Source of the DNA: Ornithodoros turicata
Taxonomy: Eukaryota > Arthropoda > Arachnida > Ixodida > Argasidae
Assembly: GCF_037126465.1 (NCBI RefSeq)
Contig: NC_088206.1
Location: forward strand, 72,481,687-72,545,686
Length of the DNA: 64,000 nt
Direction of reading: 5' to 3'
Positions 11,956 to 24,366 of the stretch are shown piece after piece. The translations under genes and the position numbers were made by a program. The notes under the pieces were generated by a model. It had not been told where the DNA came from. It searched no databases and saw nothing but the letters and a program-made list of their open reading frames with translations. Every line of letters begins with the position of its first letter. The first letter of the stretch is position 1.

Positions 11956-12298
11956 TTAAAGCATCCTCTCGTTGGTGGCAGCCAAGGTTGTGCTGAAGAG
12001 TGGAGGTGGTGGGTTCGAATTCTACCACCGGCTGTGCTGCCTGAAGTTTTCCCTCGGTTTTCCGGTAGACTTTTCACACGAATGTCGTCACAGTTCCCCC
12101 TGAAGTCCGGCCAAGATGCACACTAACCCCCCACTTTTTCCTGCTGTCCCCCTCTGCACCTGTTCATGTCTGTACGTCGCTCATAGCCACAGCTGCGTCG
12201 CGGCGGTAACACGGAATCATGAAAAGATAGCTATCTTAAAGCGTGATTTATCGGAACTCAACGGGAACATGTGTACATCTACTCGCTGAACCTGAGCT

Positions 12299-12451
12299 CC
12301 CAAGCAGCACACTGTACTGAAAGTCGAGTGCAATAGGGGTGGACGGTATGTGTCTTATCAATGTTCTTCAGTTTCACGAGTCTGTTCAAGGCCTTCCACC
12401 TACCCGCCCACCCCTATTGCACTCGACTTTCAGTACATTGTGCTGCTTGGG
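12299..12451. mobile_element. MITE with ~45-bp terminal inverted repeats
   Basis: The left arm begins CCCAAGCAGCACACTGTACT and the right arm is its complement with one or two differences; the match runs through 'gtcgagtgcaataggggtgg'. The loop is about 60 bp. No target duplication is obvious. It has no coding capacity. Confidence 0.75.
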
Positions 12452-13869
12452 CTTCAACTGAACCGGGTGCTCACAAAGATCCGTGCTTAATCGGTCTCAT
12501 TTTATTATCTTCACCGACTGCGTATCTTATCTTTTAAATGCTTCAACGTTATTTGGCGGTGCTCACGAGGAAGTGGTACTTGAAGGCAAACTAATCCTCT
12601 CCGTGTCAACGGTGATCGAGGAAAATATCGTCCGCTTAGAATATGTTCAACCGCTATTTGTCTCGTACAAGTAAAGCAGACATCCCGTCTGTCTAGACAG
12701 CCTAATCTACGCAACGTCCGTTGGCAGTTTCAGTTTCGAATTCAAACGGTTATGTCTCGAGCATCAAATTTACATAGAAATGCGTAGTGCGGGAAGTTCC
12801 TGCTCTTGTGGGAACTGCTGTAATGATGCATACATTTAAAGGAATCCTGACTGATATTACTGCGCGTGGCTTTAAGTGCGGGACGACACGGGTGTCAGCC
12901 GCTGTCGTTGTGAGAACAACCTTCACGTGTACTTGATCCAAGGAAACTTTAGCAGAAACTTGAAAATGGTATATCGCTTTCGTTAGTTCTTTTTTTTTTC
13001 TCTCTCTCTCTAAAAAGTAATAGGAACTGGGAACATAATTTCGACTATTTCAGATTTAATTTACGGGCGTATCTTCGAAGGAACACATACACCGTGACGC
13101 AGTACTTCACCTTTCTGTTAACATTTACGTAATCCTCAGAAACCTTTATGAACGTCTACGAGGTAACAATAACGGTGTAGCACGTTTCAGTAACTTTAAA
13201 TAGCACTTTTTCTATGCGTGTAGTTCCGTAGAGCGACTGTGTACTTTTTCGCAAGGACAACCTCGTAAAGTTAGCTTTAGCCGTAACCATCCGTGCATAG
13301 CTAAGGAATACAGAGGGCATAGCAGGGATAGCAGGAATACAGCTAAAAAAGCTGCTCGAGCGGCTTGACTTTTGATATGTTGACTTGACTTTTGACATTT
13401 TAACTGTTATAACGAAAGGGGCCATTTCAGAGCTACCGAGTTTGACGCAAGTTTATCAGAGTTAAATGAACTTCCGTCGTGGGAAGTTCCGGTGGTATTA
13501 CCAGCTCGTTCACGCAAACGCAATTTCGACACGGAGAACCGTTTCCAGTACGGGTGTTTTCCCAGACACGGAGTGTTATGCACGTAAACACGAGCATGTA
13601 TGCAGCTACGTCAATACATGTACAATGTAACTCCCTTTCAGAGATAACACCAGGGAAGTGGACTTTGGGAACCCTACAATTTATTGCACAGTCAGTTGAA
13701 TACATTTTGTGAAAGTGCAATAAATATCTCTAAATTTAATCCCTCAAAGCCATTTCGTTTTGCAAAATTTGCGTCTTTCTGTTTCTCTCTCTCTCTCTCT
13801 CTCTCTCTTTAATGAAAAATTCTTCAAACCACTGGTGTTACCTAATGGATATTACCGCCCCCCCCCCCC
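12452..13869. other. No gene recognised; (TC)n at 13784-13809
   Basis: This is anonymous sequence. A dinucleotide run at 13784-13809 and a C run at about 13858-13870 precede the next SINE. No exon is supported. Confidence 0.55.
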
Positions 13870-14103
13870 ACAACGCTGAAGACTCGGAATGGGTGGGTTG
13901 GAATCCTACGACTGGCTGTGCTGTCTCAGGTTTGCCCTAGGGCTAACCAGCAGACTTTTATGGACAGGTGTCAACACAGCTCTTCCTGAGGTCGGGGCAG
14001 GACGTGTGCCATTCCCTCTGTCTCTCATTCCTTTCTGCATTCTCCTCCCCATCTGTACGCTGCTCATAGTCACACTTTATTCGCGGTACTAACATGGAAC
14101 GGC
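13870..14103 (+). mobile_element. SINE, 5'-truncated and diverged
   Basis: A decayed B box (gggttggaatccta) is followed by the SINE body 'ggctgtgctgtctcagg'. It then has the C/T-rich block and the terminal block 'gctcatagtcacactttatt' seen in the other copies. The left end begins at a poly(C) run, and the A-box region is missing. Confidence 0.7.
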
Positions 14104-14659
14104 AAAAAATGATGTCCCACATCTTGTTTCGCGAACCGTCCGGTTTTCACCCTCTGCTCCCTGTTGTCGTAAAGAGTTCTTTTCTGCCTGCAGAATGAGG
14201 AAGAGACCCCCCTTTTGAGAAAAATCGTGCCCTAATAATCGGAATGTTATTCTCCCAAACTCCGAAGTACTACCAGTCTCTATATTTGAACTCTCGTCGA
14301 TCTAGAGGCACACATCCTTTAGAGCCGAACACGGCGGAGGAGCCGACCGTCTTTCTTGTTGTTCTTTTCAACATTGCTATGTACGTATAGCACATTTTTC
14401 GCGTTGCTTCCTTTACATGTAACCCGCGTCGGCATTTCAAAGCGCAGGTATTCCTCTCAAACCGAATCTGATAAGAAAAGCTGGGAGAGATTTTGTAGCG
14501 TTGCGTAAGGATTAGACGGAGCGAGTCTTTCGAATCCTTTTTTCCTTTTTGGATCGTATGCTCGTGGAGTTCTTGGTCGTTACGTTTCGTGCGTTCGTGA
14601 AGGATCGTTGGGAATAAATAAGTTCAGCATCCCGCACGCGCGAAATGGAAATAGAGAAG

Positions 14660-14850
14660 GGGAATAGATAAGGGGAGGGGGGGGGTATGTTTAATGTGGC
14701 AAGTTCTTCGGGACGATCTGGAAGTGTGGTGCCACCCAGGAGGCAATCTTCAGCACGGTTATCATCATAGCCTCGCGCTATTTCAATTTCGTTTGAGAAC
14801 AAGACAGAGTCCCGTACAATAAATTCCATTCTTTCTGCCTTTGTTTTCAG
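14660..14850 (-). mobile_element. Retroposon-like 3' end with poly(C) tail
   Basis: Read on the minus strand, a repeat-like body ends ACATTAAACATA and is followed by nine C (14685-14677), then more C-rich sequence. The same TAAA-YATA then poly(C) ending occurs at 28138-28225 and 32074-32115. The extent of the body is uncertain. Confidence 0.4.
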
Positions 14851-16395
14851 CACATTGAGAAACACCAGGAAGGAAGCTGCAACCTTGAAATCTTCGGCCT
14901 AGGGTTCTGTTTGATGGCTGAGGATAGCCTCGTAGCTCGATGTCCCACATGTATACTCGCTTGATTGTGGCTGAAGACAGTCAGGCCCAGGAGAAGTGGA
15001 GAGAATAAGAAGGAGGGAATGCAATCTCTGAAGAGTCGAAGTATTAGAGGCTGCGACGTCACAAGACAGCCAACAACAACAATAACAATAAATGATGACG
15101 ATGAGATGGGGTGTTTCACCGTGGTGGTGCGGTACCCTACCCCATTGCACGTGGAACATTATATGAAGGTGATGAAGGAAGGATGAAAGTACGGGAATGA
15201 ATTAAAGCGTCTGAAGCAATCCAGTGGACGACAGGAAGTTTATGAACAGGTGAAGAACCCGACGATGGAGCACAGGATCTTCATAGGGGCAAGACAGTCA
15301 AATGTAAAGTACGACAGTTAAGAAAACCCGTAATCATATCTATTTACTGAGTATTTCAGCTCAAAACTCGCCAACGAATTCTGGAAGAAAAACGAGCAAC
15401 TTACAAGTTATTAACGGACGAATATGAATTCGTGCGTATTTTGAAACTCATTTCTCGACATAATATAATGGCAGCCAAAACGATCTTCTATGTGGAAGAA
15501 ACGAAATGAGATTCCGATTATTTTCTTTATTTCATTTTGATTTGAACATTCGTCGATTGTTGGATAGCCCTCCGTGGCTCCCCGTTACTCGAAATCGTAA
15601 TTGTGTGCCGACGAGAGCTTCGCCAACCGATAATGGGGTGGTTCCGTTTGAGCGAAAAGGACTATGTAACGTGGATAAAACGAGATATAGAACGCACAAA
15701 GCGATTTACCCTCGCTCCGCTTCAGTCCTCGTGGCGCTGCTAATCATTCGCTCGTTTACGGGCGACGAATGGTTTGTGCATCCAGTCCGCGGTTTAGTGG
15801 ACTCGGAAATAAATGAGGTGTTATTGTGCGAGCGCTGACCGTAGTAGTGTGCGAGTGATGATTCGTAAGAGTTTATTTCAGAGTGTGGGTATGAAAGATT
15901 ACCAGTTTTGGATGGGGGCCAAGTAGACTCTATAGGGTCTTATCTAAAACGAAAGAAAAAAAAAACTCGTTAAAACAGCAACAACAAATGGACTGATGAT
16001 AATGAACGGGGAAATTCGCCACCTCGGTTGTGGCGTACTACCCCAATGCCGACGGGACTGCATGAGACGTATAACAACGTAAGTAGGCATTTATTGCAAA
16101 TAACTCGTTACAAGCAACAAAAAAATTATGTGTACAATTCAACATCGTGAAGCACATTCGAGAAATATTAGCACATTAATTAACCGAGAAACTGATAATT
16201 AATCGAGAAATATTAGCACATTAAGTGTATCTGTATTAGCACATTATTCTGCGTGCCTTGACTAGGCTTCGGATCCCGAAATCCCGGGATTTTGGGTAAG
16301 AAATTTTGTCTTTCTTGACAAGGAATAATCGGTTGTACGAGTGAAAAGGAAAGAACGGTGTCATACCGACATTTCGTTTCGAGCGTCCCTTCCCC
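14851..16395. other. No gene recognised; diverged repeat tails
   Basis: Two partly self-complementary blocks, at about 15100-15150 and 16015-16060, share a pattern in which an N-GGGG-TTTCACC-type arm is answered by a GGT-TACCCC-type arm. A similar block lies near 53200. They look like a diverged repeat family. No exon is supported. Confidence 0.45.
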
Positions 16396-16480
16396 GCACA
16401 CTAAAAACTGGGTTTAATGCAAAATAACAAAAAGGGAAGGGAAGGGTTAGCCACGGTGTAGGCTTGCTATTCCCAAAAGC
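16396..16480 (-). mobile_element. LINE-like 3' end
   Basis: On the minus strand it reads GGGAATAGCAAGCCTACACC, then 'gtggctaacccttcccttcc' and a TTAAAC end. It is about 90% identical by eye to the end at 28138-28225. It ends before any poly(C) tract. No coding part is recognised. Confidence 0.5.
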
Positions 16481-16485
16481 TATCA

Positions 16486-16600
16486 CCGCTGAACTTCACC
16501 GCATAGCACACTTTTCGCCAACCATTGCTACGAATGATAGAGTTATCGCTTCCGATTTGAAGAGTGAGGGGGGCGTACGCCTTTGCTAAAAGGTGTGGAG
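16486..16600. mobile_element. Diverged arm of the fold-back family
   Basis: 'gaacttcaccgcatagcac' followed by a diverged 'ccaaccattgctacgaatga' and 'ggcgtacgcctttg' matches the left arm of the fold-backs at 19420 and 40340, with many substitutions. The right arm is missing or too decayed to see. This is probably the oldest copy here. Confidence 0.6.
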
Positions 16601-16755
16601 ATTTCCGTAAAAATATGTAGATTGCAGTAAAACATACAATTTGCTTAATTAACATAGTTTTTAGGCCAGGAGTTTGTGCCGTTTCGTCGTCCGACATTTT
16701 CTATTTCGCTTTTTGCTTCGAAACAACGGAAATATGTGATGTCAAAAGTTATTGG

Positions 16756-16860
16756 GGAGCTGCGCAGAATGGATTGGCTCTCCCGGGTTCAAATCCTGGT
16801 GTCGGTTATACTGTCTGGGAAGAACCGGGCAACACGCCGTCAGGCAAGCCGCTCTGAATT
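16756..16860 (+). mobile_element. SINE fragment with B box
   Basis: 'cccgggttcaaatcctggtg' is a good Pol III B box and tRNA T-arm. It is followed by 'tatactgtctgggaag', a diverged SINE body. It is short and lacks the usual 3' block. It may belong to a different SINE subfamily. Confidence 0.5.
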
Positions 16861-17595
16861 ACCACACCACCACCACCTGATTGTCGGTGCCATCATCATC
16901 ATCCCTTCATCCTCCCCCAACGCGAAATAGGGCAGTGTACCGCCTCAGCGGCGGTGAATCGCCCACCATCCAATGTATGTGTGTGTGTGTGTTGTCGGTG
17001 CCATGGTCGGTGCCAATGCGCCGGCGACTGCGTGAAATCTATTTGCTTCCTGTGGAGGCATCAAGAATAAAAAAATATCAAGCAGCATCATCAGACAAAT
17101 CAGTACATAAGCGATCTAACCATGATGAATAGTAGCTACATCATGTAATCAAGTGCGAACAGCCTCCGTGCCACGAGTGATACAAAATATCAAAGATTAT
17201 ATACTGACGGTCATATACCGACAAACCACGGAGCAAACATGAAATTAAAAATTGGTTGTGTTTTTCTTTGTTTCTTTTTCACCCGGGAGTGGAGCATCGT
17301 GAATCGGGCTTCTCCTTACAACCATTTTTTTAAACGATTGTCCGAAGATCTGACAGCGTAACGTAAACGCAGGCTGGCTGGTGCATGAAATCCATGAAAC
17401 AAGCCTGAGCATGGTAACGATCTTTGTGTATGTTCGTGTATTTTGTGTATCCCATTCTCAGGATCGTTTCATCATGGAGTCAAAAAATCTATAGATTTCA
17501 GAAATAATCTGTGGATCTGTAGGTCTTGCCGGAAATCTGTAGATGTGGCAACACTGGGCGCAACTGACGACGGCTCTAGTTCTAGCTGACGAGCT

Positions 17596-17676
17596 CCGCG
17601 CTTCCACGTGACGAATAAGAGCGAATCAGCTTGCGGAGCGCAGCCTGATTCGCTCTGCTTCGTCACGTGCCGCGCC
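17596..17676. repeat. Near-perfect 80-bp palindrome
   Basis: Two arms, 17596-17636 and 17637-17676, are reverse complements with few mismatches and almost no loop. Each carries CACGTGACGAA and AGAGCGAATCAG. It may be the remnant of a fold-back element or an inverted duplication. The two CACGTG E-box cores are incidental to the symmetry. Confidence 0.7.
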
Positions 17677-19419
17677 GTACACGGACACCACAGTTACCCC
17701 GTTACGACGCCGGCTTTTCTTCAAAACGGGGCTTCTAATGCTAACGCATTAATACGTGTCCGTGTTCGGAGTAACGTGTTGAAGGTGTGGTACGCGTTTT
17801 ACAATCCAGTCTAAGAAATTGAGCTATCAAAATGCCGCGCCAAAATCTCACTGCGCACGTTATTGAAATGCCCCGTATTTGCTTCACACGCTTCGTACAA
17901 CAACCATGTATGACTACACAAATGTAGCGGACGCTGGGCATGCAGACCACGCGTCGGCTAATAATTGAAGCGTGCGGAGTGCACATATTTGAAGACACGC
18001 AGCGCTCGCTCGGACACGCGTGATTCATTTCCATATTTCCTGAGGCACGACCAGTCTTTGTACACTAGCTATGCCATAAACAGGACGATATGGCACAGAA
18101 GAAGAGTCAAATGACTCTGTTTGCGCTTCCAGTGAGGCATGATGAACGAGTTTGTTTCACGTGGAGGCGCCACATGTTGAAAGTGGTCGAAGTAGGTCGA
18201 AGTAAGGATAATAGAACGGGTAAAGAACATGCACAATAGCGCACGGTGTGGTGGTGTAAGTGTTTAGCGCTTTTATACATGATGAACCTACAGGAACAAG
18301 CAGTGTACGGCACTCCAATTGAAACAGTTATCATTATAACGTAAACAGAATATTACGCCTCATTACGAAAAAGTATCTTTTATGAACGACATGGAAATAG
18401 GGTTCATTCGCAGATGTCACACGCAGGGGAGCACCACAACAGTATAGCGGATGGCCCATCATGTTTCGTTTTCGGGTTTTATGATCTTCGCGATATTTTC
18501 GCGTAAAAATTCGAGGGAAAGGTGGGTGTTTCCTTTCCCATTTCATATGTCATCGAGGATTTTCGAGTGAAACCCAAGTCGTCTGATTCAAGCCGCCATT
18601 GTGATGATGAGACCAGAAACCAGAATTTATATTGTTCTGTAGTTACAACACTCACACTTTGCCAGAGGACGAAATGTTAGATGCTGAATAGAATATTTAT
18701 TTCACTCGTTGACCAAATGCGCATAGCATGACCGAACGAGGTATGTACTCTATGTGGTATATATACGTAGACAACTTGACGGGTATTAACTTTTATTTTA
18801 TTTTATTTATTTTATTTGCTAACGGGTATTAACTACCTAATTAAGAGATTTGGACTACATATACACATATTCTGTAAAAAAAAAAGTCAGGTTTGCCTGG
18901 CAATTTTCGAAGTTCAATTGAAAAAATAATACAGATAAAATGGTTAAACATTGAGACATTGAGACATAAACATTGAGACTTTGTGTTGTGTCGTCTGTTT
19001 TTCGTCTTTTTCCCAGTCTCGGGTTTTCGTCATGAAAAAATAAATTTCCCGCATTTAAAAATTCTCCAAAGCCTTCCTCAATGGTGGCAAAAGTTTCCAG
19101 AAGGTAATTGCCGAAAGTCCCACAATCCTCCGGCGAGGTCATCGCCAGTTAGAATTTTTTATCACTTTAGGTGAAACACCCCGTATAGCTGAGGCCCTTT
19201 AGGAGTACATGTGCGTTGTGAAGAGCAACGTGGCGGCAGGTGAGATGCTACGCCATCTACGTGTCATTATTGTCTTCTCTGACATTCCGCAACACTCGCC
19301 CTGACAGGAAGCACTTGGAATTGTGGCACTGAATGACCGGGGAAATTCCAACACGTGTCCCAGCTTTATGAAGGCTCGTTTTTAGGATCATAAAAGGTGG
19401 ACACGCAGGTCCTCTACCA
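17677..19419. other. No gene recognised
   Basis: The region contains a (TTTTA)n patch at about 18790-18820. The stretch ending near 19180 closes with ggtgaaacaccccgtata, which resembles the end of a TA-flanked mariner-type MITE, but I cannot define its other end. No exon is supported. Confidence 0.5.
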
Positions 19420-19667
19420 CACTCTTAAAAATGAACTTCACCGCATAGCACGTTCCTAGCCAACCATCGTCTCGAATGATATCGTTGTCTGCCCTCATTT
19501 GTTGAAAACGGGGGGCGTACGCCTTTTCTGTGACAATTATGAACAGCATAAGTGTCACAAAAAGGCGTACGCCTCTCGTTTTCAACAAATCAGGGCAGAT
19601 AACGATATCATTCGAGATGATGGTTGGCTAGGAGCGTGCTATGCGGTGAAGTTCATTTTTAAGAGTG
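19420..19667. mobile_element. Fold-back element copy 1, 248 bp
   Basis: Almost the whole element is one hairpin. The arms begin CACTCTTAAAAATGAACTTC and contain 'tagccaaccatcgtctcgaa' and 'ggcgtacgcc'. Only a short loop around 'ttatgaacagcataa' separates them. Both strands therefore encode the same spurious peptide. Short flanking words (AGGTCCT, GTGGACAC) are also inverted around this copy. Confidence 0.85.
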
Positions 19668-22309
19668 CAGGACCTCTTTTGGTGTCCACAATTGATGACC
19701 ATCGTCTTACGTTTGATCATATCGATAAATACCAATCACCTTGACATCTTTTTCTGTAATCAAACCTATAACCACTGCATCGTCAAATAGAAATAAAATG
19801 GTGGTTGTTAACAGCAACTTTTCCAAAAGCCTATCTTCTTCCGATCTTTCTGATGATGTCCGAAATTATCCGACCCTACTATCTTTCCCTTTCTTTCGCC
19901 CCCTAAAAAATATTTCCCGTCCCCTATATACCCCAATAAGTTGGATCCCATTTCAACATCCTCTCCGAGAGTGTTATCTTTATTTCCGTCTTAGTTGGGG
20001 CCTGTGTTCCTACAGCGACTCTATGTGTTCCCCCACAGGCTCTTATCTGGGTTACGAGGATTCTTTCACTTCTTCCTCCTGATTCTGCAGAACTCCTGGT
20101 CACTAGAATGTGGTATAGTCTGGCCTGTCTGCTGTTTCGTTATAGTTCTTTTCTTTTCTTTCTTTTTTTTTTGCGCTCGTAGTTTAAGGTTTCTTCATGT
20201 TTTTTTTTCTTCTTTGTGCATATCATTACCATATTGGAAATTAACTATCTTGACCGTTTTTGTGCTTCATAATTCGTTCGGCCTGCCTTTCCTGGTCGGT
20301 TCATTACCTACACATTCAAAGAGTGCTACGAACTGTAAAATTGACGATTTTTACGTTGTTCTTTTGTACCCTTCGTTACGTTCATCCGGTGTAGTGTTCA
20401 TACTGCTCGATGTTTTTTTTTCTTTTTAATTTCTTATACTGTTGTGTGTACCACTCTAACTAACGTAGGTTATAGTGTTTTAATTTTCATATGCATCCTG
20501 TCTTAGCGACTGCTCTGAGAGCTTCAAACTTTGTTGCGGGTAATACTTTTTGCCTATTGCAAAGGTATCCACGATATTTATTTGTAGAAATAGTATTTTG
20601 CGACTACACCTTAGAAAAAAAGAAGGGTAATTTTGAAACGGGAGAAGTACTCGTTTTTAATGCCTCTATGTTACGTTTTCTTCTTACATGCTCATGCTTT
20701 CTATCTACACATTTAATGCGCACATTTTTAATTATAGCGAACGCGTCAACCATATCGCCAACCATTTGTGGAAGCAGCGCTGATAATCTGGTAACTGGTA
20801 GTATGTGCTTCTTTTTTCATTTGTGTCAAACATGATAGGGCTGCCTCTACCTGAACCGAACTCAGCCTATCTATCAACCTACCTTGGTTCCTGTTCCAAT
20901 ACCATGTTCCTCTAAGGGAGAGTAAGGATTGGGATTACACATAGGGTGCATGAGTCAGCTTATTTGTGTGTGTATATGTAACGTTGTGCTAGTGTTTATT
21001 TTCTTTCTTTCTGTCCTTTCCTTTCTTTTTGTTTCGTTTTGGTTTTCTTTCCTTCTTCTTTTTTTTGACTCCCCGTTTTTCTTTCCCTCCTTTTTTTCCA
21101 GCTTTTTTCCAGCTTTTTTTCGAGCTGTCCTGCATCTATGTCATACTCTCATCTAGCCTTTTGTTACTCCGAGAAGGGGTTGATATTTTGCGTGCAACCT
21201 ATCGTGATGAAGGTAGAACAAACACGTACCGATGCGGCACACGAACAAAGATAACGGGAAGCAAGCACGGCCGTTATATATAGCCTAGAACGTGTAAGTT
21301 ACCGTGACAGAAGGAATGACCAAGTACTCGCTCGCCTTGTTTCTTTCCCTTTATCTTTTGCCCTTTATTTTATAATCTTTTTTGCATCTTTCCGCCCTTA
21401 ATTATGCATTTTGCACATGGGAGCTCGCTTTTGACGTAAAAATTCTAAACAAAAGAGCATTTTTACGTCGCCGTGTCCAAAATTTTTTCCCCAAGTTCAG
21501 GCGGTAACCCTTATCATCGCGAAAAGCCTACCTTCCTTGTTTCTAAACTTGTTTCGTTTTATTTATTTTTTATTTCTTCTTAGCTGTTTGGTTCTTTAAA
21601 GAATACTCCACGCTGCACTCACCTGAATACGAAATCCGCTTTAATTAGACGAAAAGAAATCGCGGCCTTCGCGTGCCTCTCTCGATTAATTGTACTGCCG
21701 TGACATTGCAACACTTCCTGCGTCACTGTTCGATTTTTTTTCTCCTATCGGTTTCTTCCCTCCCTTAATTTCTCCTCTCGTCATGAAGTTGGACGTACAG
21801 ACGGAAGTCGACGGACGTTAGAAAAGAAAGACAAATATCCCATCCGGCAAAACACGAGAACGACAGAAACGCATCGAAATTAAATACTTCGGCCGACGTC
21901 CGTTCCCCGCATGAAGTCGAATCCGTGTCCAAGATTTCCTCCGGGTCCCTTTTTCTTCATCTCCACCGTCCGAAAAAGAGCGCTTCCAACGCAGTTGGGG
22001 AAATGAGACAAAGCTGAAGTAGCAGTTCTGTTATATTTTTGCCTGTACCCAATAGGTGAAAGAATCGATAGTTGGATCGGAACGAAGTACTGGTAAGTCA
22101 GCGTGACCCTCGTGATCTGCACTAAGATTGTTTGTTTCAAAGACTGCGAAGGGTCACGAGTAACTCGTCATTCTAACTGGGTACTTTGTCAGTAAAATTT
22201 GCCTTTGTTTTTTGTTTTTGTTTTTTCACTAAGGAATAGCAAGCCGTCTTTTTCTGGCTGGCTTTTCCTGCAAAAAAAATGATTCCCCATCCCTTTATCA
22301 GGAACTAGT
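19668..22309. other. T-rich region without recognisable gene
   Basis: Plus-strand reading frames at 19741-20082, 19995-20429, 20491-20835 and 20929-21283 are Phe/Ser/Leu-rich products of T/C-rich DNA and show no domain. Near 22228, 'ggaatagcaagcc' resembles the LINE-like 3' ends at 16396 and 28138 but on the plus strand. No exon is supported. Confidence 0.5.
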
Positions 22310-22890
22310 CACAGTATACGACGAGTTACTTCTCTGTGAAAGTAACTCGCAACTGTCGGTAGGTTACACTTTCGGTGAAAGTGACTATTAAGTTACCCTG
22401 GTAGTGCCATATTTGCTTTCAACGATTTGCTCTTCCAACAAACTTCATATAGCGGTCTACATTTTTTCAGGTGCAAAATGAAGAGATGTAGGCTGCTACG
22501 AAAAAAAGCTTTACGCATAATAAACACGGAAGGGTCCATTCTTTTATATTCATTGTGCCTGCACCATTGAAGAAGTTACTTCATTTTTTATATAACTTGG
22601 AGAGAGCAGCTACCGCCTTGGTGTAACACACATTAGATGTAAAAATCCTGTAAAAACACAGTAAAAATCCTAAAATGAAGTCTTTGAAATAGAGAAAAGT
22701 AGGGAATAACAAAAATGCAGACGTTGTCCGCTTCGGTGCAGCCAGCGAGATTGAAAGCTGTATTTATTCGTAATTTCTTTTCTCAAAAAGTCACTGCTGT
22801 ATAAGTAACTGTTGTTACTTTAACGCGGTAGCTGTAGGTGCAAATAATAGTTAACTTTTTCGGAAAAAAGTAACTTAACTCAGTTACTAT
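22310..22890. mobile_element. Diverged GTAACT-rich element (hAT-like relic)
   Basis: Clusters of GTAAC/GTTAC words in both orientations lie at 22320-22400 and 22790-22890, with ordinary sequence between. That is the architecture of the hAT copies at 7481 and 39332. Clean CAG termini and an 8-bp target duplication are not visible, so assignment is by analogy. Confidence 0.4.
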
Positions 22891-24072
22891 TCTCAATTGA
22901 ATTGAAAATTGACTTGAATTTTTACGACGTAACTGTAGGCTTAGCTTTTTTTTTTTTTTTTTTCAGTATCTTACCCATGGCTGCTACTGCCTGTAAGCTT
23001 TGTATTGGAGACTCGCACGTATTGTAAGTTTTCCGTAAAAAAATTCTGATCTGTAAAAAATGAACGGACGTCACGGTGATGATTAAGCTTCGTTCCCGTG
23101 AAAAGTGTACTGCTCGCTGCCGCGTATGCAGGAGACGAAGCAGAAGCCTCAACTAATATGGGCCCGACATGTGAAGAGAAATATGGGAACGAACGGTAAG
23201 TCTCATCCTAAGACTATTCTCACCAAACAGCTTGTATGTACACATCTTTTTGTATCGGTCTTTTTTTTTTTTTTTTTAGTCTCAGACTCCCACTTGGGCG
23301 TGTGATAAATGGAATGTATGCACGCACATTCACATATCTCTCCTTCCTCACACGGGGAAAGCGGCAAGGACGGGATCGTTAAAATCGATCGCATACTATA
23401 TACTACCGGTCGCTATTCGCTTTTGGAAAGTCGAAACTTGGCCTTCCTTTTATGTTTCAACCCTCTAAGAAAGGGAAATAAAGAGGACGGCCTCTTTCTT
23501 TTTTCTTTTTTTGTTTCCCGTTCTTAGTACGTATGTGTGTAACGACAGATAAGGTACAGAAATCTGTTGCGCACTCGACATCGACCGATTTTTCTCCCGA
23601 GCCTCCAGAGACAAGTTTGAGGTGTTTATGGGAAGGAACGTCGCGTGTATGGTGAAGTGAACAGGCAATGGATAAATGGTAGGGGCTGTGGCAGATGAGT
23701 GTTTTCCGGAGACGGAAGGCCGTTGATGATGATGACGACAATGATGATGATACTGGTGGTGGTGGAGGTGATGATGGTAATGGTAGCGGAAACAAGAACA
23801 AATCACCATCATCGGTTTGAAAAAAAAAAAAAGAGTTCGTATTAATGTGGCGTACGTGTTTTTAAAAAGTGAACTGTACAGACACAAGGAACCGGAAGTA
23901 ATGACACAGGAAGTTGCGCTTAAAGCTAGGAGTAGCCAGTAGGTTGACGCGTCGTGTTTATTAAGAAAGTACTGCATCGGGCTCCTTTTGTGTTCGTTTC
24001 TATAAAGCAACATTCATTTGCTGATAATTATGGGACACGGAGGAGACAACAGAGAAGACAGACACAGGACTA

Positions 24073-24321
24073 CACTCTTAAAAATGAACTTCACCGCATA
24101 GCAGGCTCCTAGCCAACCATTATTTCGAATGATGTCCCTATGTGCCTTGATTTGTTCAAAACGGTAGGCGTACGCCTTTTCTGTGACACTTATGCGGTTC
24201 ATAATTGTCACAAAAATGGCGTACGCCTCCCGTTTTCAGCAAATCAGGGCAGATAACGATATCAGTCGAGATGATGGTTGGCTAGGAGCGTGCTATGCGG
24301 TGAACTTCATTTCTTAGAGTG
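24073..24321. mobile_element. Fold-back element copy 2, 249 bp
   Basis: It has the same arms as the copy at 19420, with TA on both sides (24071-24072 and 24322-24323). A TA target duplication fits a Tc1/mariner-type MITE. Arms pair over almost the full length. The core is the GGCGTACGCC type. Confidence 0.85.
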
Positions 24322-24366
24322 TACAACTACTAAGTAAACCTTTATTCACACAGAACCCTGCAACTA

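Larger units (their letters stand above)
11272..12216 (+). mobile_element. tRNA-derived SINE, split by a TTAA element
   Basis: The head reads gcggcgtggccgagcggg at 11275-11292, a tRNA-like A-box region. It resumes after the insertion at 11960 (gcatcctctcgttggtgg) and continues through the B box ggttcgaattc near 12013. The body ends near gctcatagccacagctgc. Removing 11296-11955 plus one TTAA joins the head smoothly. Related copies occur at 35601-35891 and 41516-41692 (minus). The arrangement is that of a Pol III retroposon mobilised by a LINE, but the LINE partner is unknown. Confidence 0.8.

Noticed and set aside
19388..19744. Matching peptides on both strands (DNDIIRDDGWLGACYAVKF), repeated at several sites
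   Set aside because: They arise because the fold-back is palindromic, so both strands read the same. They lie wholly inside the elements at 19420, 24073, 24367, 39966, 40340 and 41255.
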